Of a stretch of DNA of 64,000 bases, positions 46,266 to 53,741 are shown one piece after another (position 1 is the stretch's first letter; every line of letters starts with the position of its first letter). The DNA lies in contig JAILZY010000004.1 of assembly GCA_023512255.1 (NCBI GenBank), positions 1 through 64,000 of the forward strand, read 5' to 3'. The position numbers were made by a program, and so were the translations under genes. Below the pieces are notes generated by a model. That model did no database searches. It was not told the DNA's origin and saw only the letters and a program-made list of their open reading frames with translations. The DNA is from a bacterium (lineage in GTDB: Bacteria > SZUA-182 > DTGQ01).

Positions 46266-46293
46266 AAAAATCAGTCTAATAGGGCTGATTTTT
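46266..46293 (-). terminator. Bidirectional terminator after glgA
   Basis: AAAAATCAG / CTGATTTTT stem of 9 bp with a 10-nt loop. T-runs appear on both strands, so it can end glgA transcripts (minus strand) about 30 nt past the stop. Confidence 0.7.
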
Positions 46294-46324
46294 CGTTGCC
46301 GGAAGGCTAAGTTTGCGCAAATTC

Positions 46325-47797
46325 TCAGGCAGCCGTCCGTTTTTTTATCGCGGTTTCGTATAGACTCACATACTCCTTTGCCGAAGCCTTCCATGAGTGG
46401 TCTTCGCTCATGCCGTTTTTCATAAGCTTGATCCATTTAGGTTTGTCTTCAAAAAGGCTCACAGCTCTCTTTACGGTTTCAAGCAGAGCCTGGGATGAGT
46501 ATTCGCTAAACTTGAAGCCATTTCCCTTGCCAGTCTTAGGATCATAGTCCTGAATGGTATCATCAAGGCCGCCAGTAGCTCTCACAATCGGCACAGTGCC
46601 ATACTTTAGACTGTAGATTTGGTTAAGACCGCAGGGCTCATATCGTGAAGGCATCAAAAACATATCGCTACCAGCTTCAATTTTGTGAGCCAGTTTATTG
46701 TTGAAGGCAATGACAACTCCCAGCTTCTGTGAATACTCCTTCTTTAAATTGGTGAATAGATCATGATATTTCTGCTCTCCAGTCCCTAGCACCACCATAG
46801 CCAGATTCATCTTCATCAACTCGGGCATAGCCTCAGACAGGATATCGAATCCCTTCTGATCGGCCAGCCGGCTAATCATGCCAATGACCGGGGCATCTTC
46901 CGGCACTTTCAATTGAAATTCGCCAAGCAAATCCTCCCGACAGATTTTCTTTCCCTCCAGGTTATTGATGTCATACGTGCTTTTGATGAACTTGTCTTTT
47001 TCTGGGCTCCATTCATCGTAGTCGACTCCATTGACGATCCCGTAGATATCCTTGCTGCGGTATTGCAGCACCCCTTCCATGCCGAGCCCATATTCTGTGG
47101 TCTGAATTTCCCGGCTGTATCCCCTGCTGACGGTAGAGATGACATCGGAATACATCAGACCAGCTTTGAGAAAACTAATATCTCCATAGTATTCTATCCC
47201 ATTGATGGAGAAGACATCCCAGGGCAAAGTAGTCATCGGCATATCCAGAGCCCAGAATTTTCCCTGATAGCCTAGGTTATGAATGGTAAAAACCGTAGCT
47301 GTGTGTTTAAAGAATTCATCCTGAGCATAGAGAACTTTCAGGTAGGTAGGAACAAGCCCTGTCTGCCAGTCGTTACAGTGGATAACGTCTGGGGCAAAAT
47401 CTAGTTTTTTGAGCATCTCCAGGATTGCTCGGCTGAAGAAGATAAACCGCTCGGCATTGTCCGGGTAGTCCCCTTGCGGGGTAGTGTAAAGATATTCCCG
47501 ATCATAGTAGCGGTCATGTTTGATGAGGTAGGTTGGAACCGTATCATAGAGCATCGTTGACAGAACGACGGCCTGCTCCTTGCGGTCAGCAATAGGGACC
47601 TGAAGGTCTGAAATTTCTTCTTTTAATTTTGGATTCTGCTGCTTGACCATGGCGTAGAGGGGCAAAACCACCCTAACGTCATGGCCAAGGGCTTTCAGAG
47701 CCTTGGGCAGAGATCCGGCCACATCAGCCAGACCGCCTGTCTTAGCCAATGGAGCGACCTCTGGAGAAGCGACGAGTACTTTTAGTTTCTTAGGCAT
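46325..47797 (-). CDS. glgA: Glycogen (ADP-glucose) synthase
   Basis: 490 aa from ATG 47797, which has AGGAGG 9 nt upstream; the track start adds 16 residues without a ribosome site. It transfers glucose from ADP-glucose to growing alpha-1,4-glucan. N-terminal KVLVASPEVAPLAKTGGLADV is the ADP-glucose-binding KxGGL motif. C-terminal MLMPSRYEPCGLNQIYSLKYGTVPIVRATGGL is the GT5 donor site. It implies glycogen storage and fits the GH57-like gene elsewhere in the window. Confidence 0.96.
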   Translation of the reverse strand: MPKKLKVLVASPEVAPLAKTGGLADVAGSLPKALKALGHDVRVVLPLYAMVKQQNPKLKEEISDLQVPIADRKEQAVVLSTMLYDTVPTYLIKHDRYYDREYLYTTPQGDYPDNAERFIFFSRAILEMLKKLDFAPDVIHCNDWQTGLVPTYLKVLYAQDEFFKHTATVFTIHNLGYQGKFWALDMPMTTLPWDVFSINGIEYYGDISFLKAGLMYSDVISTVSRGYSREIQTTEYGLGMEGVLQYRSKDIYGIVNGVDYDEWSPEKDKFIKSTYDINNLEGKKICREDLLGEFQLKVPEDAPVIGMISRLADQKGFDILSEAMPELMKMNLAMVVLGTGEQKYHDLFTNLKKEYSQKLGVVIAFNNKLAHKIEAGSDMFLMPSRYEPCGLNQIYSLKYGTVPIVRATGGLDDTIQDYDPKTGKGNGFKFSEYSSQALLETVKRAVSLFEDKPKWIKLMKNGMSEDHSWKASAKEYVSLYETAIKKRTAA

Positions 47798-47939
47798 GAA
47801 TAATTCCTCCTTTTTACTTTCTCCCCCACGCTGGGAGCTTATCATTGCCTGAAAATGCTTGCTTGTACGCCTTGGTATGTATTTTTTCGGATTAACATGA
47901 TGATCTTTATGATAAATTTATGATTATATGATTATCTAA

Positions 47940-48008
47940 TTATTAAATTATATAATTATTATATAATAATTATATAATTATATAATAATTATATAATTAT
48001 TAATTTAA
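47940..48008. repeat. AT-only self-complementary repeat tract
   Basis: Interleaved TATATAATTAT / ATAATTATATA units with almost no G or C. The tract is highly self-complementary and could extrude cruciforms. It may be a simple slippage tract or a curved upstream element. Confidence 0.7.
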
Positions 48009-48256
48009 ATACGGTAAATATGGACTCATCAATATGAATATGGACTCTACCCGTTATCTTAAATGAACGTAGTTAATTGAATCAAGGGAAAAGCGCAAAA
48101 ACTAACCTTTTCGGCCAATAAATTTTTTGCTGCTCAAATCAAGGGAATTGACCGGCTTGTTTATTCACTTTTTCGGAATGCTTTAAGTCTATGATCGGAA
48201 GGATAAAAATTTTAAAAAAAGATCTTTCCGAGCGCCGAAATCGATATGAACCTTGG

Positions 48257-48285
48257 TTGACAGGAAAGGAACAAGGTTATATAAT
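48257..48285 (+). promoter_or_regulatory. Perfect-consensus sigma70 promoter for the cinA-type gene
   Basis: TTGACA at 48257-48262, exactly 17 bp, TATAAT at 48280-48285. All twelve consensus bases match. A start near 48292 gives a 65-nt leader to the TTG start codon at 48357. Confidence 0.8.
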
Positions 48286-48356
48286 GGGAGAAAATTAATA
48301 GATATTGTTTTTTCAATATGTTTACTCCAAGAAGGGAGTTTTTCAAGGAGGCTTTT

Positions 48357-49127
48357 TTGATCCGATATTCGACCTGCGGTCCCCCGCCTGCCGAGCACTC
48401 TGAAAATATATCTGCTGCTGCGGCCAACCTCATGGTTTTTCGAACCTGCGGATTGTCAAAAGAGCAGATAAACGACCTTGTGCAAGATCTTCTCACCGGC
48501 GATAGGCGGCTGTCTTTCTCCCTTGACTCACATCCCTTGGGGGTAGACATCCAGATAAGGCTTTCTTCTCCTCAGGTTGCCATTGAACCTGAGCTTCTAT
48601 CCAGGTTGAGCGATGAGGTTCGTCTACGGCTAGGAGCATATCTTTACGGTGAGGGGAGCGAGAGCATGGAGGAGGTGGTCGGCAAGCTACTTCGGCAAAA
48701 TCACCATACCCTGGCTACAGCGGAATCCTGCACTGGCGGTCTGATCGCCAGCCGGATCACTGATGTGCCTGGGAGCTCGGAATACTTCTTGCAAGGGGTA
48801 ATCACTTACAGCAATCAGGCCAAAAAGGACCTGCTGGGGGTCAGAGAGGAAACGCTGCGTCAGCTTGGAGCAGTCAGCGGGCCAGTGGTTCAGCAGATGT
48901 GTATCGGCTTAAAGAGAATAAGCGTCGCCGACCTTGTCCTTGCCGTTAGCGGCATTGCCGGACCAGGCGGAGGAAGTGTCGAAAAACCAGTAGGTCTAGT
49001 CTTTATCGGCCTCTATGATGGGCAAGACTTTAAACTAAAAGAATACAGATTTCAGGGCTGTCGGAAGGAGATCAAGCTTCAGGCTTCACAAATGGCCCTA
49101 GATCTAGTTCGAAGGTATTACCTATGA
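48357..49127 (+). CDS. cinA: CinA-family protein lacking the MoCF domain (nicotinamide-nucleotide amidase type)
   Basis: 256 aa from TTG 48357, chosen because AAGGAGG lies 5 nt upstream; ATG 48318 has no ribosome site. Full CinA is about 410-420 aa: MoCF-type domain, KH-like middle, C-terminal amidase. Here the first domain is missing. Residues about 20-85 match the KH-like middle (FRTCGLSKEQINDLVQDLL), and 100-256 form the amidase: TLATAESCTGGLIASRITDVPGSS and VSGIAGPGGGSVEKPVGLVFIGL. The amidase deaminates NMN to nicotinate mononucleotide. It overlaps thpR by 4 bp; recA follows, a common cinA-recA arrangement. Confidence 0.88.
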   Translation: MIRYSTCGPPPAEHSENISAAAANLMVFRTCGLSKEQINDLVQDLLTGDRRLSFSLDSHPLGVDIQIRLSSPQVAIEPELLSRLSDEVRLRLGAYLYGEGSESMEEVVGKLLRQNHHTLATAESCTGGLIASRITDVPGSSEYFLQGVITYSNQAKKDLLGVREETLRQLGAVSGPVVQQMCIGLKRISVADLVLAVSGIAGPGGGSVEKPVGLVFIGLYDGQDFKLKEYRFQGCRKEIKLQASQMALDLVRRYYL

Positions 49128-49732
49128 AAGAGCAGAGACTGCGGAGAGAGCAGCAGGGAGTCGTTCGATCCTTTGTGGCCATGGCCATTGAGTCGAGTGT
49201 TCAGAAGGAGATCGACGATTTTCAAGCCAGGCTGAGGCAAAAGGTCCAAGAAACAGGCTGTCGGGTTAGTTGGGTTAAGCCGGAGACGATTCACCTGACT
49301 GTAAAATTTCTGGGAGATATTCAGATCGGCCAAGTTGAGCCTATTTTAGGCGCACTTCGGAGGGCTGCTGAGGGAGTGGGTGCCTTTGGTTTGAAAATTG
49401 AAGGTATTGGGGTCTTTCCCAGCCAGCGAAACCCACGGGTGGTGTGGGTCGGCATTTCGGAAGGGGTGGAGAAGCTGCGAATCATCCAGCCAAGAGTTGA
49501 AGAAGAGTTGGCTGCTCTTGGTTTTGCGCGGGAAAAAAAAGAGTTCAATCCCCATCTTACCCTGGGTAGGATTCGATTTTCAGAGGCCGCGGCAGCTTTG
49601 GGCAAAATTTTAGCTGATCTTCCCTATCCGGTGTTTGGTCAGGTGATGATTCAAGACCTTAGGCTGATGAAAAGTGACCTGCGGCCTGAAGGTGCAATCC
49701 ATACGGAGTTAGGACGGATTCCGCTAAGCTAA
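49124..49732 (+). CDS. thpR: RNA 2',3'-cyclic phosphodiesterase (2H family)
   Basis: 202 aa. Two HxT motifs, IHLTVKFLG and NPHLTLGRI, define the 2H phosphoesterase fold. It hydrolyses 2',3'-cyclic phosphate to 2'-phosphate at RNA ends and can ligate tRNA halves in vitro. Starts with ATG in the ATGA overlap with the cinA-type gene, so it is translationally coupled. The N-terminal FVAMAIESSVQKEI matches the family. thpR beside cinA and recA is widely conserved. Confidence 0.93.
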   Translation: MKEQRLRREQQGVVRSFVAMAIESSVQKEIDDFQARLRQKVQETGCRVSWVKPETIHLTVKFLGDIQIGQVEPILGALRRAAEGVGAFGLKIEGIGVFPSQRNPRVVWVGISEGVEKLRIIQPRVEEELAALGFAREKKEFNPHLTLGRIRFSEAAAALGKILADLPYPVFGQVMIQDLRLMKSDLRPEGAIHTELGRIPLS

Positions 49733-49783
49733 TCTTTTATTAAGCCAAATGGAGTTTTCTTCTCAAGGAGAATAATAACAACT

Positions 49784-50863
49784 ATGGAAGATAAGGTAAT
49801 CAATATGGAAGATGCCAGAAAAGAAAAACTCAAAGCGCTCGATCTGGCCATGCATCAGATCGAGCGAGCCTTTGGCAAGGGCTCGATCATGAGGCTGGGA
49901 TCGAATTTCGCTATGGATATTCCGGTTATCCCCACCGGAGTGCTGACCCTGGATATGGCTCTCGGGGTGAATGGGGTGCCTCGCGGCCGGGTTATTGAAA
50001 TCTACGGCCAGGAATCTTCAGGTAAGACGACCCTGGCTCTACACATCGTGGCTGAAGCCCAAAAATTAGGTGGGCTGGCTGCTTTCATTGATGCCGAACA
50101 TGCTATGGATCCGGTTTATGCCAAAAAGCTTGGGGTCAATACCGATGACCTTCTGATCTCACAGCCCGACACAGGAGAGCAGGCCCTTGAAATTACCGAA
50201 ACGCTGGTCCGAAGTACTGCCTTAGATGTCATCGTAGTCGATTCGGTGGCAGCTCTTGTGCCGCGAGCCGAGCTTGAGGGAGATATGGGAGATTCCCACA
50301 TGGGGGTTCAGGCCCGGCTGATGTCGCAGGCTTTGCGGAAGTTGACCGGCGCCATTTCCAAATCCAGAACCTGTGTTATTTTTATCAATCAGGTTCGGGA
50401 GAAGATCGGAATGATGTTCGGCAATCCCGAGACTACCACCGGCGGGCGGGCCCTGAAGTTTTATGCTTCTATTCGGATGGAGATTCGAAAGGGGAGCCCG
50501 ATCAAGGTTGGCGAAGAGGTGATCGGTAGCCGAGCTGTGGTTAAGATCATGAAGAACAAGGTGGCTCCTCCATTTCGAAGCGCTGAATTCGATATTCTCT
50601 ATAGCGAGGGAATATCCAAAGAGGGAGCCTTGCTTGATGTAGCTTTGCAAAAGGAGCTGATCCAAAAGAGCGGAGCCTGGTTTAGTTACGGAAATGAGAA
50701 GCTAGGCCAGGGACGTGAGAATGTTCGGCTTTTTCTGAAAAATAATCCCGCCATCTACCAGGAGATTGCTGACAAGATAAGGGCCATGGGAAGTTTGGCT
50801 TCATCGGGCAGCAAGGGGATAATAGGGGCCGAAGATGGTGAGGCGTCTGAATTCGAGGAATAG
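49784..50863 (+). CDS. recA: Recombinase RecA
   Basis: 359 aa. Drives homologous recombination and the SOS response. Walker A is [12 protein letters not shown] (more often GPESSGKTT), and [26 protein letters not shown] and [21 protein letters not shown] are the RecA signature and loop L2. AAGGAG lies 13 nt before the ATG. I see no LexA box of the common types in the 50-bp spacer, so SOS control is unclear. It is followed by an inverted copy of the hairpin element and then recX. Confidence 0.98.
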   Translation: MEDKVINMEDARKEKLKALDLAMHQIERAFGKGSIMRLGSNFAMDIPVIPTGVLTLDMALGVNGVPRGRVIEIYGQESSGKTTLALHIVAEAQKLGGLAAFIDAEHAMDPVYAKKLGVNTDDLLISQPDTGEQALEITETLVRSTALDVIVVDSVAALVPRAELEGDMGDSHMGVQARLMSQALRKLTGAISKSRTCVIFINQVREKIGMMFGNPETTTGGRALKFYASIRMEIRKGSPIKVGEEVIGSRAVVKIMKNKVAPPFRSAEFDILYSEGISKEGALLDVALQKELIQKSGAWFSYGNEKLGQGRENVRLFLKNNPAIYQEIADKIRAMGSLASSGSKGIIGAEDGEASEFEE

Positions 50864-50907
50864 GTCTCAAAAAAGGGGTTATGCCCCTACTGTTATTTAA
50901 TTAAATT

Positions 50908-50966
50908 ATTAAAAGTTTTAGGAAAGGGGTTTGAGGGGAAAACCCTTTTTCAAAAGGGTTTTCCCC
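50908..50966 (-). repeat. Triple-hairpin dispersed element, partial inverted copy
   Basis: Hairpin A (GGGGAAAACCCTTTT / AAAAGGGTTTTCCCC, 50935-50966) and the conserved AAAGTTTTAGGAAAGGGGT (half of hairpin B) appear in the reverse order to the other copies. The rest of B and all of C are missing. Lies between recA and recX. Confidence 0.85.
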
Positions 50967-50996
50967 TATTAATGTTTTCTCCTAAAATTATAAATC

Positions 50997-51518
50997 ATGG
51001 TTGCAGAAGAGGAAAATTGCCACAAAGCTAGGGAAGTGGCTCTTAATTATCTCTCTTACCGCGCTCGAAGCAGCAAAGAAGTGTATGAGCGGCTGAGGCG
51101 CAAGGGTTTCTCCGCTCAGGTGGCCGAAGAGGTCATTAGCTATCTGACCGAGCGCCGGTATTTGGATGACCGTGCCTTGGCCGAGGACTTAGCTGAGTTT
51201 CTGGTTAATCGCAAGCTGGTCGGCAGATTATGGCTCAGACATGAGCTTCAGCTAAGAGGGATTGCGGCAGAAATTATCGATCAGGTGGTCAAAAAGGTCT
51301 ATGATCCTGAAGAGAAAGAGAAGGAAGTAGCTCTTCGACTTGTGCAAAAGCGCCTGCGAACTCAAAAGGGGGATAGGGAAAAACTTAGGCGAAGTCTCGC
51401 TAGCCTTCTTGCTCGACATGGGTTTCCTCATCTCATAATTCGACAAGTGGTGCTAGAGGCGCTTGGCCGGACAGCGGCAGGAGATGAGAGTGGCGAAGAT
51501 GGTGATTACATTGAGTGA
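50997..51518 (+). CDS. recX: Regulatory protein RecX
   Basis: 173 aa. Binds RecA filaments and limits RecA activity. It shows three helical repeats, including ALNYLSYRARSSKEVYERLRRKGF and ISYLTERRYLDDRALAEDLAEFLVN. The ATG at 50997 lacks a clear ribosome site and lies 31 bp after the hairpin element, so the element may influence its expression. Downstream is the tmRNA gene on the other strand. Confidence 0.92.
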   Translation: MVAEEENCHKAREVALNYLSYRARSSKEVYERLRRKGFSAQVAEEVISYLTERRYLDDRALAEDLAEFLVNRKLVGRLWLRHELQLRGIAAEIIDQVVKKVYDPEEKEKEVALRLVQKRLRTQKGDREKLRRSLASLLARHGFPHLIIRQVVLEALGRTAAGDESGEDGDYIE

Positions 51519-51551
51519 GCGCAGTGATAATAATTAAGTGATAATAATATT

Positions 51552-51920
51552 TGGTGGAGGCGGGGGGAATCGAACCCCCGTCCGAAGATATTCAGCGAAG
51601 GATATCTACATGTTTAGCCTCGTCTTTTTCTTCTCGTGAGCCCTCACTCCGAGAGGCGAGGATTAAAGGGCTCACCAGCTCAAAGGTTTTCACCAGCCCT
51701 CCCCGAGCCAGGGGGAGCTAGCTATCCTTGTGTTTATGACGCCCGACCCTGCCCCCACAAGGCAAAAGGGCAAGGGGACGTGACCGCACTAACGGCTAGT
51801 TAGGCAGCCAGAGCCAATTCGTTGTTGGCAGTTGTATTTTTCCTATTGTTTTACGAGGGAACAGGAACCTCGACATGCAATCCTTGCCTCAACTATCCCC
51901 GTCGAAACCAGATCGCCCCC
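51552..51920 (-). ncRNA. ssrA: Transfer-messenger RNA (tmRNA)
   Basis: 369 nt including CCA. The 5' GGGGGCG pairs with 3' CGCCTCC to form the acceptor stem (one G-U), and the 3' end reads GGTTCGATTCC for the T-loop, then ACCA. The tag frame GCC AAC AAC GAA TTG GCT CTG GCT GCC TAA encodes ANNELALAA, ending in the usual ALAA degron. It lies 26 bp after smpB on the same strand, so the partners are likely co-transcribed. It rescues stalled ribosomes. Confidence 0.97.
51800..51829 (-). other. tmRNA proteolysis-tag reading frame
   Basis: Nine codons plus TAA, encoding ANNELALAA inside the tmRNA. With the charged Ala it gives A-ANNELALAA. The resume codon is inferred from the standard layout after the single-stranded upstream segment. 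Confidence 0.85.
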
Positions 51921-51946
51921 TTTGTATTACTTTCGGCCCCCTGCTC

Positions 51947-52414
51947 TTAGCGGTACTTAGCCTTCAGAGCCCGGGCCATATCCTTTTCTTCTTCTTTCCG
52001 TTTTAAACTCTCTCGCTTATCGTATAACTTTTTTCCTTGGCCTAAGCCAAGTTCTACCTTAACCAGATTCCGCTTCAGGTACACCTTAAGCGGCACCACA
52101 CTCATGCCCTTCTCAAGCGCTTTGCCAATGAGCCTTTTGATTTGTCGTTTTTTGAGCAGAAGCTTTCGCTTTCTGGTCGGCTCATGGTTATAAAATGCGC
52201 CATGATTATAAGGGCTGATGTGGCAATTCAGTAAAAACACCTCATCGCCTTCAACCTTGGCATAGCTATCCTTTAGGTTGATCCTTCCCTCACGGATGGA
52301 TTTTACCTCTGTCCCCTGAAGGACAATGCCAGCTTCCAGGGTTTCCTGGATAAAGTAGTCGAAAGCAGCCTTTTTATTTACGGCGATAACCTTCTCATCG
52401 CTTTCTTTTTTCAT
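51947..52414 (-). CDS. smpB: SsrA-binding protein
   Basis: 155 aa from ATG 52414; the longer TTG-started frame of the track reaches into the hairpin region. It binds tmRNA and delivers it to stalled ribosomes. Family blocks: AVNKKAAFDYFI, EAGIVLQGTEVKSIREGRINLKDSYAKV, NHEPTRKRKLLLKKRQIKRL, and the basic C-terminal tail (DKRESLKRKEEEKDMARALKAKYR) that inserts in the empty mRNA channel. Confidence 0.96.
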   Translation of the reverse strand: MKKESDEKVIAVNKKAAFDYFIQETLEAGIVLQGTEVKSIREGRINLKDSYAKVEGDEVFLLNCHISPYNHGAFYNHEPTRKRKLLLKKRQIKRLIGKALEKGMSVVPLKVYLKRNLVKVELGLGQGKKLYDKRESLKRKEEEKDMARALKAKYR

Positions 52415-52458
52415 ATAAAATATAATATCACGAGATTCGTAAAAAGGCAATCGCTTAC

Positions 52459-52591
52459 AAGGGGAAAACCCTTTTGAAAAAGGGTTTTCCCCTTGTACCC
52501 CTTTCCTAAAACTTTAATAACTTATAGCTATTAAAGTTTTAGGAGGATGGTTTGGAAGGAACCCTTTTATTGAATAAGGGTTCCTTCCAAA
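52459..52591 (+). repeat. Triple-hairpin dispersed element, copy 2 (full)
   Basis: Hairpin A AAGGGGAAAACCCTTTT (17-bp stem, 52459-52494), hairpin B CCTAAAACTTTAATA / TATTAAAGTTTTAGG (52505-52543) and hairpin C TTTGGAAGGAACCCTT / AAGGGTTCCTTCCAAA (52551-52591). Same order and spacing as copy 1 but with compensating base changes in all stems, which argues for selection on pairing. Located upstream of smpB. Confidence 0.9.
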
Positions 52592-52695
52592 TAATAAGGG
52601 GAAAAAATGAGCTTGATTTGTTTTTCTGAGTATGCCATAATTCAAAAAAAATTATAATTATTAGATAGTTAGCAAGATCAAGGGGGGAATGGTTT

Positions 52696-53211
52696 GTGCT
52701 CCTTGCTGAGGGAAAGCCCATGTGCTGTAAAAGTAAAATTATTACTTATTTTTGGCCAAAATCAATTTGTTGGCTGTTGAGCCTTATGCTCCTGACAGGA
52801 TATTTGGTGAGGGGTGAGTTGGCTTGGGCTAAACAAGATCTGATGCGCCAGCCTTGGTCGGCCAAGGCAAGGGCCTTGCGGCTTTGTGCTCCGGCTGTCT
52901 CCTCAGAAGCAGGGGGGGGGAGTAAGGAAGCTCCTTCCCGGGGTCTTCTTCAGGAGCAACTACTCCTAGCGCTTTGGCTGTTTCAGCTTTTTATCTCACC
53001 GGCTGATGGCGATCGCTGCCCTATGTTTCCTTCATGCTCACAATATGCGGTTGAGGCCATAAGCCGCTATGGGGCCTTTTGGGGAGTGATTCTTACTTCG
53101 GAGCGTCTTTTGCGCTGTGGCCGTGAGAGCGGCTATCCGCTGGTTCAAGATCAGGGAGAATACCGTTTCTTTGATCCGCTGGAAGGCAATGTAATATGGC
53201 ATTCAAGATGA
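52696..53211 (+). CDS. yidD: Membrane protein insertion efficiency factor YidD family
   Basis: 171 aa from GTG 52696 (AGGGGGG 9 nt upstream) or 163 aa from ATG 52720 (GAGGGA). The C-terminal half has the YidD core: ISPADGDRCPMFPSCSQYAVEAISRYG. It carries an N-terminal hydrophobic helix (KSICWLLSLMLLTGYL) that most YidD proteins lack, so the N-terminal half is an addition. It helps insertion of inner membrane proteins with YidC. The stop overlaps pgsA. Confidence 0.85.
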   Translation: MLLAEGKPMCCKSKIITYFWPKSICWLLSLMLLTGYLVRGELAWAKQDLMRQPWSAKARALRLCAPAVSSEAGGGSKEAPSRGLLQEQLLLALWLFQLFISPADGDRCPMFPSCSQYAVEAISRYGAFWGVILTSERLLRCGRESGYPLVQDQGEYRFFDPLEGNVIWHSR

Positions 53212-53741
53212 ACACTGCCAATAAATTGACGGTCTTTAGGATTATATTGATCCCCTTTTTTGTCATTCTCCTGATTTATCGTTATACGAGCGCTGCCCTG
53301 TTAATTTTTGGCTTAGCAAGCATAACTGATGCCATGGATGGGTTTATTGCTCGCCGATGGAATCAAAAAACCCGGCTGGGGTCTTTTCTTGATCCTATGG
53401 CTGACAAGGCTATGCTGATCACCTCATTCATTACCCTGGCTATTTTGCATTTTTTGCCGGGTTGGTTGGCCGTGATCACTATTTCCAGGGATCTTATCAT
53501 TGTTCTTGGAGCCCTGATTGTTTACATTTTGACTGGAAACTTGAGTTTTTCGCCCACTTTTTTGGGAAAGATGACCACGATGGTTCAGATCTTGACTATT
53601 CTGATTACCTTGTTAGGGCATCAATTTCAGAAAGTCAAGCTTTGCCTTCCGATATTTATCTGGCTGACCGCGATCATAACTGCTGTTTCCGGTTTCCAGT
53701 ATCTTTCGATCGGCATGGAAATGTTAAATGAATCATCATAA
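53208..53741 (+). CDS. pgsA: CDP-diacylglycerol-glycerol-3-phosphate 3-phosphatidyltransferase
   Basis: 177 aa from ATG 53208 (overlaps the yidD stop as ATGA). The start MNTANKLTVFRIILIP is typical; an alternative ATG 53196 adds four residues. The CDP-alcohol phosphotransferase motif DAMDGFIARRWNQKTRLGSFLDPMADK is complete (DGxxAR-x8-GxxxDxxxD). Four to five membrane helices. It makes phosphatidylglycerophosphate, the step toward phosphatidylglycerol. Its end overlaps lnt by 14 bp. Confidence 0.93.
   Translation: MNTANKLTVFRIILIPFFVILLIYRYTSAALLIFGLASITDAMDGFIARRWNQKTRLGSFLDPMADKAMLITSFITLAILHFLPGWLAVITISRDLIIVLGALIVYILTGNLSFSPTFLGKMTTMVQILTILITLLGHQFQKVKLCLPIFIWLTAIITAVSGFQYLSIGMEMLNESS

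Larger units (their letters stand above)
45850..46324. other. Intergenic region, 475 bp, with two hairpins
   Basis: Non-coding spacer between the beta-helix pair and the end of glgA, both on the minus strand. It contains a long hairpin (46209-46255) and a bidirectional terminator (46266-46293), listed separately. Short plus-strand ORFs in the track here have no family features. Confidence 0.65.
47798..48356. other. Intergenic region, 559 bp, AT-rich
   Basis: Divergent spacer between glgA and the cinA-type gene. It holds a 65-bp AT-only tract made of TATAATTA-type units (about 47937-48010), a repeated AATATGGACTC (about 48017 and 48037) and the cinA promoter. No gene seen. Confidence 0.65.

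Noticed and set aside
46146-46436. 96-aa minus-strand ORF over the hairpin
   Set aside because: Antisense/out-of-frame with the glgA end and spans the hairpin; no family features.
49733-49783. LexA box for recA
   Set aside because: No GAAC-N4-GTTC or CTGT-N8-ACAG type palindrome in the spacer; LexA motifs vary, so SOS control stays open.
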